Below are positions 21,699 through 34,608 of a stretch of 64,000 nt of DNA, piece after piece (position 1 is the first letter of the stretch; each line of letters starts with the position of its first letter). The notes below the pieces were generated by a model that did no database searches, was not told the origin of the DNA, and saw nothing but the letters and a program-made list of their open reading frames with translations. The stretch comes from Cryptomeria japonica (taxonomy: Eukaryota; Streptophyta; Pinopsida; Cupressales; Cupressaceae): assembly GCF_030272615.1 (NCBI RefSeq), contig NC_081410.1, positions 145,974,349 through 146,038,348 on the forward strand, read 5' to 3'. Position numbers and translations under genes: made by a program.

Positions 21699-22826
21699 TG
21701 TTAGAAACCAGGAAGAACAACTAAGAGGGGGGGGAGGGGGGGTTGAATCAGTTGTCAATAAATTATTCCAACTTAAAACTTAATGGCAGTAAAACAAACT
21801 TTAATGTCGGTAAAGTAGATTAACTATTATAGTAGTATCAGTGTAACTTAATGCATGAAATAGAAAGAGAAACAATATCCATAACACATGACATAGATAT
21901 TTTGACGTGGAAACCCTGTAAGGAGAAAACCCACAGTGGGAAACCTTACCCACAACCAGATGATACTACTACAGATAGTAAGTGTATACAAATGGGGTCT
22001 GCACATGCAGAAAGGCCAACCACCTAGAGCTCACTTCTCAATCAAAAAATAGGAGTCACACTGACTTCAATTGGATGCTTAAATCCAATAACAATGTACT
22101 GCTTTGGAATAGCCTCTGCAATGATGGATTTAGTACCGGTTTAAGCTCTGAACATGAGTGCCAAATACCTTCATAACCTTTCCTTCAACCTTCAGATAAT
22201 TTCTGCATGATTTACACAAGGATCTACTTATTTTTTCTCTACAATGATCTTCAATATTCACACACACTCATACCATATCCGATCTTCAATAAGATCTTAC
22301 AATTATTTATACAAAACCTAAGACCTATAAATGAGGTCGGCTCACTAAAGATATTACAATTAAATCAATTACAAATAAGTCTTGATATGATATAATATGT
22401 CACCTCAATACATTATCCAATCAATAAACCATTTCCAAAACATGTCGTGTTGATCTGGATTAGATATCATGTATTGGTCCATAACCTAGACCTATCTGCA
22501 GGTAAAGGCAAATATGTCAACCCGATTAGACCAATAAGCAAAACACTAAATCCAAATATCCAATCCATGTCTTTGACATAACCAAATGATCTCCTGGTGA
22601 TAACAAGTCATCATTACTATCGATGAACAATATATCCTGTTGGTGAACATATATCGGTGACTGTGCATAAGCCACTATCCATGTCGGTGAAGACAATTTG
22701 TCAGTTAAACAATAAACCAATATAACCATAGTGCGAAATCAACAATGTAGACCTCCAAGAAGATAAGTGTTGACATCAATGACAAAACCAATGCAACACA
22801 TGACGAAGTCATCCATAATACCAACA
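21699..22826 (-). repeat. 3' LTR of Copia element
   Basis: 1,128 bp, TG...CA. Minus-strand TATAAAT lies at 22305-22311. A purine run sits near the plus-strand left end (AGAGGGGGGGGAGGGGGGG, 21723-21742). Confidence 0.9.
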
Positions 22827-23147
22827 ATCTCCCCCTTTGGCATTGATGGCAACACTAGATGGAAAAACATCTAAGTGCCAAAACAGAATGCCAAAAACCA
22901 ACAATCTCCCAAAATAGATCAATACAAAGTTCAATACTAAAAATAGAAACCAAAATACATCTCTCCCCAAAGTACAAAGTTTTTCCATAGATATCTGCCC
23001 CGCTTTGACATCAAATGCCAAAGTAGTTAAGAATAAAAAATCTTAACATATAGCTAACTACTCCCCCTGAGAAGTAGCTCTTCTTCATCGAAGCCGGAAA
23101 AAGATTTTTCTGTTAGTTTTTGTCGGTTTGATGCCAATCTTCGTCAT

Positions 23148-26100
23148 TCAAGTCTCTATTAGTGGGGAAATTACCCCAAGTTTCTCTCTGAGATATTCAA
23201 ATGTTTCCTTAGGCAAAGGCTTTGTAAAGATATCTTCAATTTTCTCTTTAGTATTCACATAAACCAATCTTACTTCATTTGCTTCAATATTCTCTTTCAG
23301 AAAATTGTACTTAATAGAAAGATGCTTTGTCTTAGAGTGAAATACCGGATTCTTTGATATATCAATTGCTGCTGAATTATCACAATGAATAATTATCGGT
23401 TCTTTGCATTTTACCTTTATATCCTTCAACATTTGCTTGATCCATAATACCTGAGTACAATTAGTTGTTGCTGCAACATATTCTGCTTCTGTTGTAGATA
23501 ATGATGTACAAGTCTACTTCTTGCTTATCCATGAAATTAACTTTCTACCAAGAAAGAATGCACCACCAGTGGTACTCTTTTTGTCATCTACATCTCCTGC
23601 CCAATTAGAATCTGTATATGCACATAACTCAAAATTGTCATCCTTAGGATACCATAAACCAAGATTTGTTGTGCCTTGTAGGTACTGGAAAATCCTTTTT
23701 ACTGTTGATTCATGATTTTCTTTAGGATTGCTTTGAAATCTTGAAATAATACATACTGCATTCATTATATCCGGTATGGTTTGTGTCAAATATAGTAATC
23801 CTCCAATCATAGATTTGTACTTTGTCGGATTAATAGGAGTTGAATCATCCTTCAATGTCATTTTATCAGTTGTAGTCATAGGAGTACTTACCGGTTTGGA
23901 GTTTTCCATACCAAATTTCTTCAAAAGTTGCTTCAAATATTTTGTTTGACATATGAATATACCTTTATCTGTTTATGAAATTTGCAAACCTAGAAAAAAA
24001 TGTATCTCTCCAATCATAGACATTTCAAACTCTTCCTGCATCTTGTTAGCAAAGTCTTTACATAACTCTTCTTCACCTCCAAAAATGATATCATCCACAA
24101 ATACTTCAATAACCAAAATATCATCATTGGTAACTTTTTAATACAAATTGTTGTCAGCATTACCTTTTGTTTATCCAAGCTTTAGAAGATATTTATCCAA
24201 TCTAGCATACCAAGCTCTGGGAGCTTGCTTCAATCCATATAAAGATTTCCTTAACCTGCAAACCATATCCTTATCATCTATCAATGAAAATCCATTAGGT
24301 TGTTCAATGTAAACTTCCTCTTCAAGATCTCCATTCAAAAATACACATTTTACATCCATCTGATAAACTTAATAGTTCTTGTGAGCTACGAATGCAAGAA
24401 ATAGTCTAACTGCCTCAATTCTGGCTACCGGTGTAAAAGTTTCATTATAATCAATTCCTTCTTTCTAAGAATAACCTTTACAAACTAATCTTGCTTTGTT
24501 CATGATTACTTCACCATCCTCATTAAGTTTATTTCTATTTACCCATTTAGTTCCAATTACATTTTTGTCTTTAGGTCGGGGAACTAATGTCCAAGTGTTA
24601 TTCTGTTCATTTTTTTCTAATTCTTCTTCCATTGCTTTTATCCAATGTTTATCCTGACATGCTTCGATAACATATGCTAGTTCAACTTGAGAAATTAAAC
24701 ATACCTCTTCATTTGCCAATCTTCCTCTAGTCATAACACCTTGATTTTTATTTCCAATTATCTGATTCTCTGAATGATTCAATCTTACATACCTGGGTTT
24801 ATTCTGATTTACATTTACATGTTGTTGTTCTTATGTCACATTTGAGTTTTCTAATGATGTCAGTGTGACTGGTTCTTCACTCCGTACCGGTACAATCTGT
24901 GTCGGTTCATTTATAATCATTTCAACTATCGATTCTATAGATCTTGAATCTCCTCTAAAATGTTCATCTATCTTCACATTAGTACTCTCAATAATTTTGT
25001 GTAATCTTTTATTATAACATCTATATGCCTTGCTTCTAGATGAATAACCAAGAAATATTCCTTCATCACTTCTAGGATCAAATTTGCCAATATACTCATC
25101 TCTCCTAATATAGCATTTGCTTCCAAATATTCTGAAGTATTTAAGAGTAGGAGTATGACCAAACCATAGTTCATAAGGGGTCTTACTGGTTTCACTTTTG
25201 ATGTGAACTCTGTTAGTAAACCGTTGTATTCATTGCTTCTCCCCAGTACACGTAAGGTAGATTTGCTTCCATCATCATAGTTCTTGTTGCATCCAGAATA
25301 GTTTTGTTCTTCCTTTCCACAACTCCATTCTGGTGGGGTGTCTAGGGTGCTGATAGTTGTCTTTTGATTCCATTCACTTCACAGAATGCATTAAATTTTC
25401 TAGATGTAAATTCTCCTCCTTGATCTAATCTCAAACATTTGATTTTCTTGTTGGTTTCATTCTCTACCATTGCCTTGTATATCTTGAATTTCCCTAAAGC
25501 TTTTGATTTCTCCCTGAGAAAAGTAACCCAACACATTCTAGAATAATCATAAATTATTAGCATAAAGTATCTATCTCCCTAAAGGCTTCTTGTTCTTGTT
25601 GGACCACATAAATCAGTATGAATTAAATCAAGAATATTATTGGATTTCTCATAAATGCTTTTAAATGTTGTTCTAACTTGCTTTCCCATTTGACATTCCT
25701 TACAAATCGGATTATGAGGTTTCACAATCTTAGGTAAATCCCTTACTGCCTTAGTTGAACCAATCTTTAAAATGCAATCAAAATTCACATGATAGAGTCT
25801 CTTATGCCATAACCAACTTTCATCAATGTGAGCAATCAAACAGGTCTTATCGTTGGTATTCAAATGAAAGATATTACCTTTAGTCTAATTACCGGTTGCA
25901 ATCTCCAATCTAGTTTTGTTTATGATTTTGCATTTTCCATTCTTGAATTGTAACTGAAATCCTTTTTCCACTAACTGACCAACACTCAAAAGATTATGCT
26001 TTAAACCTTCTACATAATAAATATTGTCAGTATTGTGCTTACCATCCAAAGATATAGTGCCTCTTCCTCTGATTAAACAAGCTTTATCATCTCCAAATCT

Positions 26101-26157
26101 TACTAGACCTCCATGAATTTCCTGTAAAGATAATAATTTTCTTTTATCACCAATCAT
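23148..26157 (-). pseudogene. pol: Copia POL: integrase, reverse transcriptase, RNase H
   Basis: Minus-strand polyprotein. Visible in order: a protease-to-integrase junction (GLKHNLLSVGQL, ~26000), GAG-pre-integrase (LWHKRLYHVNF, ~25810), integrase core (DLCGP ~25600; DYSR ~25550; HQNGVVERKN ~25330), reverse transcriptase ([18 protein letters not shown] ~24350; [11 protein letters not shown] ~24230; the FVDDIIF catalytic box ~24090), and RNase H (DSNWAGD ~23610; STTEAEY ~23490; HCDNSAA ~23390). Catalytic DD of the RT box and the integrase D and E are present, but about ten in-frame TAG/TAA stops disrupt the frame. Several fall where related Copia proteins have Gln (for example before KEGIDY and before TCTSLST). 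Confidence 0.9.
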
Positions 26158-26344
26158 ATGATGCGAGCATCCACTATCAATGATCCATTCATCATTTTCT
26201 TCAATTTTTGCTGCCAGTGCCTGCTCTACCGGTTTGATAATAGGTTTCGGTTGATCTTCTTTTATTGCAAAAAATGCCCATCCACTATCTGTTGGATCTT
26301 CATTTGAATCATTTGTGACACCTTCATCTGCATAGTAACATGAC

Positions 26345-26631
26345 TTATCTTTGTTTTTTCTTAAATCTGTATCTATGATATTCAGGGTTAGGCTTATATG
26401 TTCTTTTTTCTTCCTCCCTTAGTCTTGCATGTCTATCAGGACACCTAGATGCTATATGACCAACTTTATTGCAATTAAAACATTTGAAAGGTGTTTTACC
26501 TTCATGCTTACTTCCTACTGGACCTTTAGGCATCTTTCTTGCAAATAGGGCTTCAAGTTCTTCAATTTCTTCATTTTCTCTTCTCATATCTTCAAGTTCT
26601 TTTGCATATAGTTATTTCCAATCAATTTGTC

Positions 26632-26717
<86 letters not shown>

Positions 26718-27392
26718 TTGATGTTGATGATGTTGATGATGATAATGCTTTGAAAGCTAAATCAATCTTGACTGTAGCAACAGGACCAAACTCTTCAAGC
26801 TCAAATGTAGAAAGTTTTCCAACCAAGGTATCTCTAGATACTGATGTATTAGGCATAGTTCTCAACTCATTAATAGCAATCACTTTCATTTTGTAAGCCG
26901 GTGGAAAAGCTCTTAAAACTTTAAAAACAATTTCATCTTCACTTAAAGATCCTCCGCAACATTGTATTCCTAAAAAAAAATTATTAACTCTTTCCATAAA
27001 TGCAGAAATTATTTCATCTTCTTCCATTTTTAAATTTTCATACTTGACCTGGTAACATTCCAGTTTTGCAATTTTGAAAGTGGTATCTCCTTCATTTAAT
27101 GTTTCCAGTTTATCCCAAATAGCTTTAGCAGTAGATCGATTTGATAATCACATGATTTATTGATCTAGTAATGCGCTCAGAAGTGCTTCTCTTGCTTTGC
27201 AATCATTCTCCAAGTCCTTAGCCAATGTCGATGGATGAGGTTGATTCAGATTAGGACCAACATAGTCATTTTTATAACATCCCATATATCTCTTCCAATG
27301 CAGTTCAGATGTGTTACCATTCTGATCTTCCATATACCATAATTAGTTCCATCGAGTTTAGGACTGTCCTTCCTGAAAATATTTGCTGCCAT
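26345..27392 (-). pseudogene. gag: Copia GAG with poly-Ser expansion
   Basis: Starts at ATG 27392, some 45 bases after the PBS, with the typical Copia GAG opening (KLDGTNYGIWKIRM). Frameshifts lie near 27250 and 27110. An open piece at 27027-26584 includes the conserved capsid C-terminal helix region (LRAFPPAYKMKVIAI) and ends in a long Ser tract. The zinc knuckle CFNCNKVGHIASRC lies at about 26490-26449, followed by a basic tail. GAG packages the element RNA into virus-like particles. The Ser tract is encoded by the trinucleotide array at 26632-26745. Confidence 0.75.
26632..26745. repeat. Trinucleotide microsatellite (GAT/TCA)n inside GAG
   Basis: About 37 tandem GAT units, pure to ~26716 and then interrupted by GTT. 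In the GAG frame (minus) it reads TCA = Ser; on the plus strand it reads Asp or Met runs in other frames, which are artefacts. Confidence 0.95.
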
Positions 27393-27435
27393 AGGATATC
27401 CTCAAGTTGTTAGGCTTCTACAAAAAGAGGACTAA

Positions 27436-27447
27436 GCTTTGATACCA
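27436..27447 (-). other. Primer-binding site of Copia element
   Basis: Minus-strand TGGTATCAAAGC, initiator-Met type with one mismatch, two bases inside the LTR. Confidence 0.82.
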
Positions 27448-27449
27448 AT

Positions 27450-28597
27450 TGTTAGGAACTGGTAAGGACAACTAAGAGGGGGAGGGTGAATCAGTTGTGA
27501 GCCAATTGTCAATAAATTATAACCCAGAACAAATTATTCCAACTTAAAACTTAATGCTGGTAAAACAAACTTTAATGTCGGTAAAGTAGATTAATTGTTA
27601 TAGCAGTACCGATGTAACTTAATGCATGAAACAGAAAGAGAAACAACATCCATAACACATGACACAAATATTTTGACGTGGAAATCCTGTAAGGGCAAAA
27701 ACCATGGTGGGAAACCTTACTCACAATTAGATGATACTATTGCAGATAGTAAGTGTATACAAATGGGGTCTGCACATGCAGAAAGGCCAACCACCTAGAG
27801 CTCACTTCTCAATCACAAAGTAGGAGTCACACTGACTATAGTTGCATGGTTAAATCCAATAACAATGTACTGCTTCGGAATAGCATCTGCAATGTTGGAT
27901 TTAGTACCAGTTTAAGCTCTAAACATGAGTGCCAAATACCTTCATAACCTTTACTTCAACCTTCAGATAATATCTGTGTGATTCACACAAGGATCTACTT
28001 ATTTTTCGCTCTACAGTGATCTTCAATATTCGTACACACTCATACCATATCCGATCTTCAATAAGATCTTACAATTATTTATACAAAACCTAAGACCTAT
28101 ACATGAGGTCAGCTCACTAAATATATTAAAATTAAATCAATTAAAAATAAGTCATGATGTGATACAATATGTCAGCTCAATACATTATCCAATCAATAAA
28201 CCATTTCCAAAACGTGTCATGCTGATCTGGAATAGATATCATGTACCGGTCCATAACCTAGACCTATCTGTCGTTAAAGGAAAATATGTCAACCCGATTA
28301 GACTAATAAGCAAAACACCAAATCCAAACATCCAATCCATGTCTCAGACATAACCAAATGATCTCCAAATGATAACAAGTCATCATTACTGTAGGTGAAC
28401 AATATATCCCGCTGGTGAACATATACCGATGACTATACATAAGCCACTATCCATGCCGGTAAAAACAATGTGTCAGTTAAACAATAAACCAATATAACCG
28501 TAGTGCCAAATCAACAATGTAGACCTCCAAGAAGATAAGTGTTGACATCAATGACAAAACCAATGCAACACATGACGAAGTCATCCTAATACCAACA
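27450..28597 (-). repeat. 5' LTR of Copia element
   Basis: 1,148 bp, roughly 94 percent identical by eye to 21699-22826. It adjoins the PBS on its left and CTAAG on its right. Confidence 0.9.
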
Positions 28598-28602
28598 CTA
28601 AG

Positions 28603-30423
28603 AGACCTTATGAGTATGCTAAGAAAATTACTGGAGAGAGTTATAATACAGTTGCTCATACTTACAACACAAGAAACAATAGGCAACCTAGTCCTCCTCC
28701 AGTTATCCCAACTTCACTTCCTCCCTCTCAACCTATTCTTCCACAAGAACCTTGTATATCAACCCTTACTAAGGAGTATGATCTCATTGAACAACTTAAA
28801 GCTACTCCTACCAAGATTTTTATTTGGGATCTGGTTCAAACTTCACCTGCTTATCATGGGATGTTACAAGATTCTTTGAAAAAATTAGATGTCCCACCTG
28901 CAGTGACACCTAATAACATGTCTCCTTTGATTGATCCTACAAACAAATCCAAAGCTCAAATTATATTCACACAAGATGAGTTACCTTCTCGTGAAATTAA
29001 ACATCAATATGATCCTCTTATGATTGTGGTTATTATCAATGATAGTGCTATAAGACAAACCCTTGTGGACAATGGGTCTGGCCTTAATGTTTGTGGTGTG
29101 GACCTATTGGATAAGATTAAAGTGGATCGTTCTCTCATTGAATCTACTATTTAAGGCTTTGATAATGTTGCTAAACAATGTCTAGGTGTCATAACCTTGC
29201 CTGTTAGGGTAGGTCCTATTGTGTTACCTACACCTATTCATGTTATGCCTCATAATTTGACATATAACCTTCTATTAGGGAGACCTTGGATTCATAGCAT
29301 GCAAGTTGTCCCCTCAAATTTGCATAGGCAAGTCAAATTCATTTGTAACAATACGACATACACCGTGTTTGCTGTCAAACCTTAAGAACCATTAGAATTT
29401 GGATCTTCTTGTTAAACTAATTCCCATTCTTCTTCCAATTCTTCTACTTCTTCAAATACATCTATTTCCTTTAATGATGTTGTTCCTTCTAGTACTCTTG
29501 ATTCTTCTACTCAATTAGAATCTCCTCCCAAGGATATCTTTTCTCCCGAAGGAGTGCTCTTAGATGATGATTGGGGATCTCTATAATTTACCCCTACTTT
29601 TATAAGAGAGTATAGAGTATCTTGGAAAGAATCTAAGACTAAGAAAGAGAAATCTAAAGAGGAACCCAAATATCAACCCACTTTGTCTAAACAACTAAGT
29701 AACCATTTTGTGGCAACTTCTAATTTAAATGATTCTTCAAATATTTCCTCTAATTCACATAGCACTGAGACCTATGAGGCGCAACAATCTCTTTTTGATT
29801 TTCCATCCCTTTATGGTCCTGGTTTTCACATTTTAGCTAAGAGTGGCTATGATAGCAATGGTTGTGGCACAAATGAACAAGGAATTAAAGTTCCTTTAGA
29901 ACATAATACATATGAAGCTTCATTTGGACTTGGATATAATCCTTCTAAGCCCACCAAAGTATCTAAAAGACCATCTCTCAATGTGAATTCTATATTTAGT
30001 AGTGATGATAACCTCACCTCAATTAAATCATCTGCTACTTCTTTCAACACTCATCCCCCTCGTAAGGAAATCTTGGTGATGAACAAATCTCTTTGTGAAT
30101 CTCCTCAAGAGATTTCTAATTCCACTTATGAGATTTTATCTTCTACTCATTCTAAAATCCCTTCTTCTATGAATAAAGATCTAATGAATTATAATTATCC
30201 CTCTCCTAAGATTTCTTGTGTGCAAGAGAAGTATGACTTGGTGGCCTATTCTTCTCCTATAAATTTCTCTCTTTCTAAAGACTTTTTAACATTCATCATT
30301 TTATACATGTTTTTTAATCTCACTTATACTGGAGCATTTAACATGTCATATTCAAATACCACATTCAATCTATCATGTCTTTACATAACATTAATGGCTA
30401 TTATGTTTCTCATCATTATGTGA
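28603..30423 (+). pseudogene. Gypsy-type frame, second half: protease-like plus G-patch
   Basis: Continues the frame of 20190-21698 after the Copia insertion. It has four in-frame TAA stops (29152, 29383, and one each near 29413 and 29583). A Pro-rich spacer is followed by a retropepsin-like segment: QTLVDNGSGLNV (~29056, DxGS core) and LLLGRPWIHS (~29270). A G-patch-like stretch follows at about 29818-29945 (GFHILAKSGYDSNGCG, QGI-x-VPLE, FGLGY). The C-terminus is hydrophobic (from ~30280). No reverse transcriptase, RNase H or integrase follows. The protease-then-G-patch order is known from some retroviruses and plant Gypsy elements; the truncation before RT is why I call the element non-autonomous. 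Confidence 0.65.
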
Positions 30424-31848
30424 CATTGGTAGCTCACTTACTGGGGGCTCATTGTCATTCATGATGGTACAATTTCACTTGCAATAATACTTTTTGAAGC
30501 AACATAATAGCCTATTTCTATCTCATCTCTTCTCCCTATATATAGGGGGCAAGGGTGATTTCAAACATCCCTCCTTCTTGAAGATTAAAATTTCCCCTTT
30601 GTGAAGTAGTGTCTTCTATAAGGATTTCTTATTGATTGTAGAGGTGTATTCATATTTGAATTCCTTCTCTCATATTGGAACAAGCATCCCTAATGGGGAT
30701 CTTAAGTACATATCCTTAATTGGGACCTCCTCCTTGGTGTTGGAAGTCTTTGATCATTCATCAATTTCTTTTCTTCATTGAGTAGTATCTTTTATAATAA
30801 ACCCTTCTATTTTGTGCACGTGCATATCCCTGATGAGGATCTCTTGCCTTCTTTTAGAAGAGTGTTGTTATAAATAATTTCTCTTTGATGTCATCTCAAT
30901 CCTCTTCTCTTTTCAAAACTCTTGCATTCATTCGTTCTAGAAGATGTTATATTTGTCTAAGACAACTCCTCTTTAAGGTATATGTCTTTTGAACAAGGAT
31001 CTCTTCTCCACCAAGGATCTCCTATACACTTATATAGCAAGATATCTCTTTTCAACTATCATATCCTTGCTTGAAGAGTATTCCCTCTCTTGCTTGGATT
31101 TATGACATTATTGCATGATGGATATCTTCTTGGTGTCGAAAGTAGGTATCCTTGTTCTACTTGCACACGCATGCATGACATTGAGTGGAACTGACAGTGT
31201 TCTCACTCTCCTCCCTTACATGGATCACCCAGACAGACTTTGGGGGCTAGTTTTAGGTGTCCTTCCCTCCTTGGATCACCTAGTTTTAGGGGCGAGATGT
31301 CCATGGTTCCTTTTCTCTTCTCATGGATCACCAAAGTGTGTATTCATGATTTTCTATCTTTTATTCCTTCTCTTTGCATTTGTTTCCATTTAAATCTTTC
31401 ATCTTGTGTTAGAGAACTCTCAAATCCTCACACTCTTTATTGTGTTGGAATTGAGGCTTAGTTCTCTTTCTTACCAAATCATTCTCCATTAGTCTTTGAT
31501 CTTGTATCAAATCTTCTTGTGAGCATTTTTCATCAATCTTCTTTCACAATTTGATGTGGTAAACATGATACCTTGTTTCAACTCACTAAATTAGCAAGCC
31601 AAAATAGGGGAGGCATATCTAGCTACCCTCTAATTTCCATCACCTTCCTTAGTAAGCATTTAGGTGATTTTGTGATTGTATCTAACATGTGTTTTTGTAG
31701 GGTGTGGATCCTAACTGTGTATTGCAGATACCGTTGGGGGCTTCATTTGACAACTTGTGGATATATCCTTTTTCATGAATGTTTACTTTTTTGTACTTTA
31801 GCTTGCATATACACGTAGTGTCATATGATCGCTAAAGTGGGGGATAAA
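30424..31848. other. Non-coding 3' internal region of Gypsy-type element
   Basis: About 1.4 kb without coding frame, CT-rich, with repeated words of the TCTCTT / GGATCTC type (30700-31040). It ends in a polypurine-like AAAGTGGGGGATAAA at 31834-31848, directly before the LTR. Confidence 0.6.
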
Positions 31849-33478
31849 TGTAGTATCATAAATTGTACACCCTTGCTAGGGTGGTACAATTCCACACTTA
31901 GTTTAGCACCCACCTTAATGTGTTTGCATCTTGCATTGTAATTTCCCTTTAAGTATTTAATTAATTAATTTAATTAAATCTAAATGTCATATTTCATCAC
32001 TTAATACATTATAAAATTGATCCCTTTACCCTAAGTGTGCTCCTTTTTTATTTTATTCCTCCAATAAATCATTTAATCATAAACCCTAATTATGTCCTAT
32101 TTCGATCTTTAAGGCCTGCTTTTGCATATCAAAACGCCTTGAAATCAGTTGTAACTTTGGGATTTGCTCTAATATCATCATATCTAATGGCCTTGAAAAT
32201 TTGGTGAAAAGTTGGTCAGACCGTGGTGGGAATGCACATGGTCCTCAGCTTAACCCCAAAATATTGGTGGGAAATTCAATTCCTAGTTTGGCCTAAAGAC
32301 GAAATTAAGTCAAAATTAAGATCTAGGGTTTCATACATAAGACTCTCTTTCTTCATTTGAAGGCATCTGGAAAAATATAGGAAAAATTTGTTGGAGCGTG
32401 CACAAGGAGTCTTGTATGTAGTGAAAGAGAAGCCTATGTGGAGTCTTCAACAACATTCTATAATATTCATCAAGTATTTTTCAAGAATTCATCGTCAATT
32501 AGGAGCCTTGAAGACATTGAATAGTAATAGGAGATCTAGTGGCAATATCTCTCCCTTGGGGATTGGTATGATTTCATGTTATTTTCATGTCTTTGTATGA
32601 GCTTCTTTACATCAACTTGCATATTTACATTCATGCTTTAGATAATATAGCATATTTGGTTTGAAGCAATGTTATTTACATTCACATTTACATTTAGGAT
32701 TTACTCTCATGCGTAAGGTAGCTCTAGTTTCTTTCATTTTAGGATCTTGCATACACATAAGGTTCTAGCACACACATTTCCAATACATTATCGGCTATTT
32801 GTGGAGGTGAAAATAACAAAAAAAGGGGTTTGACTTAGGCAAAACCCCATATAGCCACCCAAACCTTCCCTTTTCAATTGTAGGTGCAGAAATAGGCATC
32901 TGAAGGCAGTTTTAGATCTGGATAAGGCATCATAACCACTCAGAAGTCTTAGAAGTGCAGAAATCTGTCAAGGATAGGGGTGTGGTACCCTGGTCCTTCC
33001 TAGGATAGGGGCGTGGTACCCCGGTCCCTTCACTTTGCAGTCAAATTTGACAGGTTGCAAAATCAGGACCTCCAGTTTACAGTGTCTCAGTTGCAGCCTC
33101 CTGTCTGCAGAAACAAGACAGTGGCGTGGCACCCTGGTCCAGGTAAATTTTGTTCAATTTGCAGCATCAGGTACACATCCATAATCCTCTCCCTTTCATG
33201 CTTTCAGTATATCAGTTTTAGATCTGCAAGTTTGTACAATTTTGAGTTCATTTATGCTTCATTCTTTATCTCCTAATCTAGTTGATCATTCAAACCCTAG
33301 TTTTTCTCATCATTTGCAACAAGAGGAATAGAAACCCTAAGAGGTAATCCTTGGATCTCTCTTTCTCACAAGAATTATCCAAAGTGATATATCTCCCTAG
33401 GCTCTTTCGTATTCCCAATGTGTTGGCAAAAGTGGGATTAGGTCCTAGTCACCCAATCTTGCTTTTACCACCCCCATA
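31849..33478 (+). repeat. 3' LTR of Gypsy-type element
   Basis: Starts TGTAGTATCAT after the polypurine tract. It ends CCCCCATA, where the 5' LTR has CCCCCACA, so the terminal CA has mutated. Length ~1,630 bp. It contains two close 26-bp-class copies of a GGGGTGTGGTACCCTGGTCC-like box (32975-33035). Confidence 0.75.
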
Positions 33479-33479
33479 A

Positions 33480-34320
33480 CTGTAAAACAAAACAATCACT
33501 AAGACTTACCTCTATTGCATAATTCTTTATTTCCAGTAACTATAAAACCTTCTTCCTTCTCTCCTCCCTCAGTGGACTGCACTGTTATACACCTGCATTT
33601 CTTCTTTTATCTCTTCCTTCCCTTTGGTAGGAAGCTCATCATATGTATTCTTCCCAATTTTTTGCACACTCGATCAATGACACGCTTTTTTTGCATATTA
33701 TATCGTACAGGCATCTAGTATTCAATATAAGCCTCCCTCTTCTTTGTGTACCTCTGTACCATCTTGATGTGTCTCATGATGCATTTTCTACTACCACATG
33801 TTGCACAACCGCATCTTAGGTCATCCAACAATGGGAGGTGGTGCACTAGAGTCTATGCATGTTCAACCTCCCCAGATCCAAAAATCTATGGCCTCCTTTA
33901 TAGGAACATTCACCAAACAAACAAAATTAGAACAACTTGCCATTCATATATTCTCTTTTGTGGTTGGACTATTGTTGTGCACACCGAATAGGGACAAACC
34001 ATCATGTTCAATTTTGTTGGAATACATAATTATAAAGATGATAGAAAATATAATAACAAATATTTCACCTCCTCATTATTGGCCCCTCGTCCCTGTTTGT
34101 GAGCACTGACACCATCACCCTACCCTTCTTTCTCCCCCTCCTTGGTCCTCACCTCATTCTAACTAGAGACATCCTCTTTTTCAATCTCACCACCTTCAAC
34201 AAAAGTGTACTCCTCCTCCTCTGCATTGCCAATGGGCTCATCTTCCCCACCAATAGATACATTAGCATGTTGTTGTTAAATAAAAAAGCAGACATCATTA
34301 TCTCCATACTCTAGTCTACA
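33480..34320 (-). other. Coding-like remnants, unidentified
   Basis: On the minus strand, two stretches have protein-like composition but several stops: a basic/Cys-rich one at about 33510-33840 (DDLRCGCATC, then Lys/Arg-rich) and an acidic one at about 34080-34290 (GGEDEPIGNAEEEE). They may be exons of the same old locus as 34609-34741. No family is recognised. Confidence 0.25.
33820..33965 (+). repeat. Dispersed repeat (copy in 37361-37838 hairpin arms)
   Basis: Shares CCAGATCC and TAGGAACATTCACCAAA with spacing like the two arms at 37435-37480 (+) and 37725-37780 (-). It is a third, diverged copy of that family. Confidence 0.5.
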
Positions 34321-34608
34321 TTTCTACTTATGAGGCCCAACTTTAGGTAATCACAGCACACACGGGTGGAAAAAATTTGTAATATGACGATGAGAAATGA
34401 TTACCAATATGGTTGTGTAGTCACTTTGAATACCACCTGTTAGTGGCTTCAAAACTGAAGACCCAACTAGCGCCTACAACAGATTTGAACGCCCAAATCC
34501 CTCCTGAGTATACAAATTGGACCTCCCAATTAGAAGTGTAACATGACAAAATAAAAAATAAAAAAAATAAAAAAATGTTGTATCATCCATTAAATATGTT
34601 GAGCTTAC

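Larger units (their letters stand above)
21699..28597 (-). mobile_element. Autonomous-type Copia retrotransposon, decayed
   Basis: Complete 6,899-bp minus-strand element. LTRs 21699-22826 and 27450-28597 are flanked by a perfect CTAAG duplication (21694-21698 and 28598-28602). PBS at 27436-27447 (TGGTATCAAAGC, one mismatch from iMet); PPT (minus CCAAAGGGGGAGAT) at 22827-22840. The domain order on the minus strand is GAG, zinc knuckle, protease-integrase, reverse transcriptase and RNase H, the Copia order. The frame carries about a dozen stops, so this copy is not functional. Confidence 0.92.
19387..33478 (+). mobile_element. Non-autonomous Gypsy-type LTR element, 5'-truncated, with nested Copia
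   Basis: A plus-strand element whose two LTR pieces are 19387-19846 (only the last ~460 bp of the 5' LTR) and 31849-33478 (complete, ~1,630 bp). It encodes one long frame with GAG-region repeats, an aspartic-protease-like segment and a G-patch, then about 1.4 kb of non-coding DNA instead of reverse transcriptase or integrase. The complete Copia element 21699-28597 is inserted in this frame, and removing it with one CTAAG copy keeps the frame. The missing left 1.17 kb of the 5' LTR means no target duplication can be checked. Confidence 0.75.

Noticed and set aside
26627-26896. Plus-strand frames encoding long Asp or Met runs
   Set aside because: They are other-frame readings of the GAT microsatellite inside the minus-strand Copia GAG.
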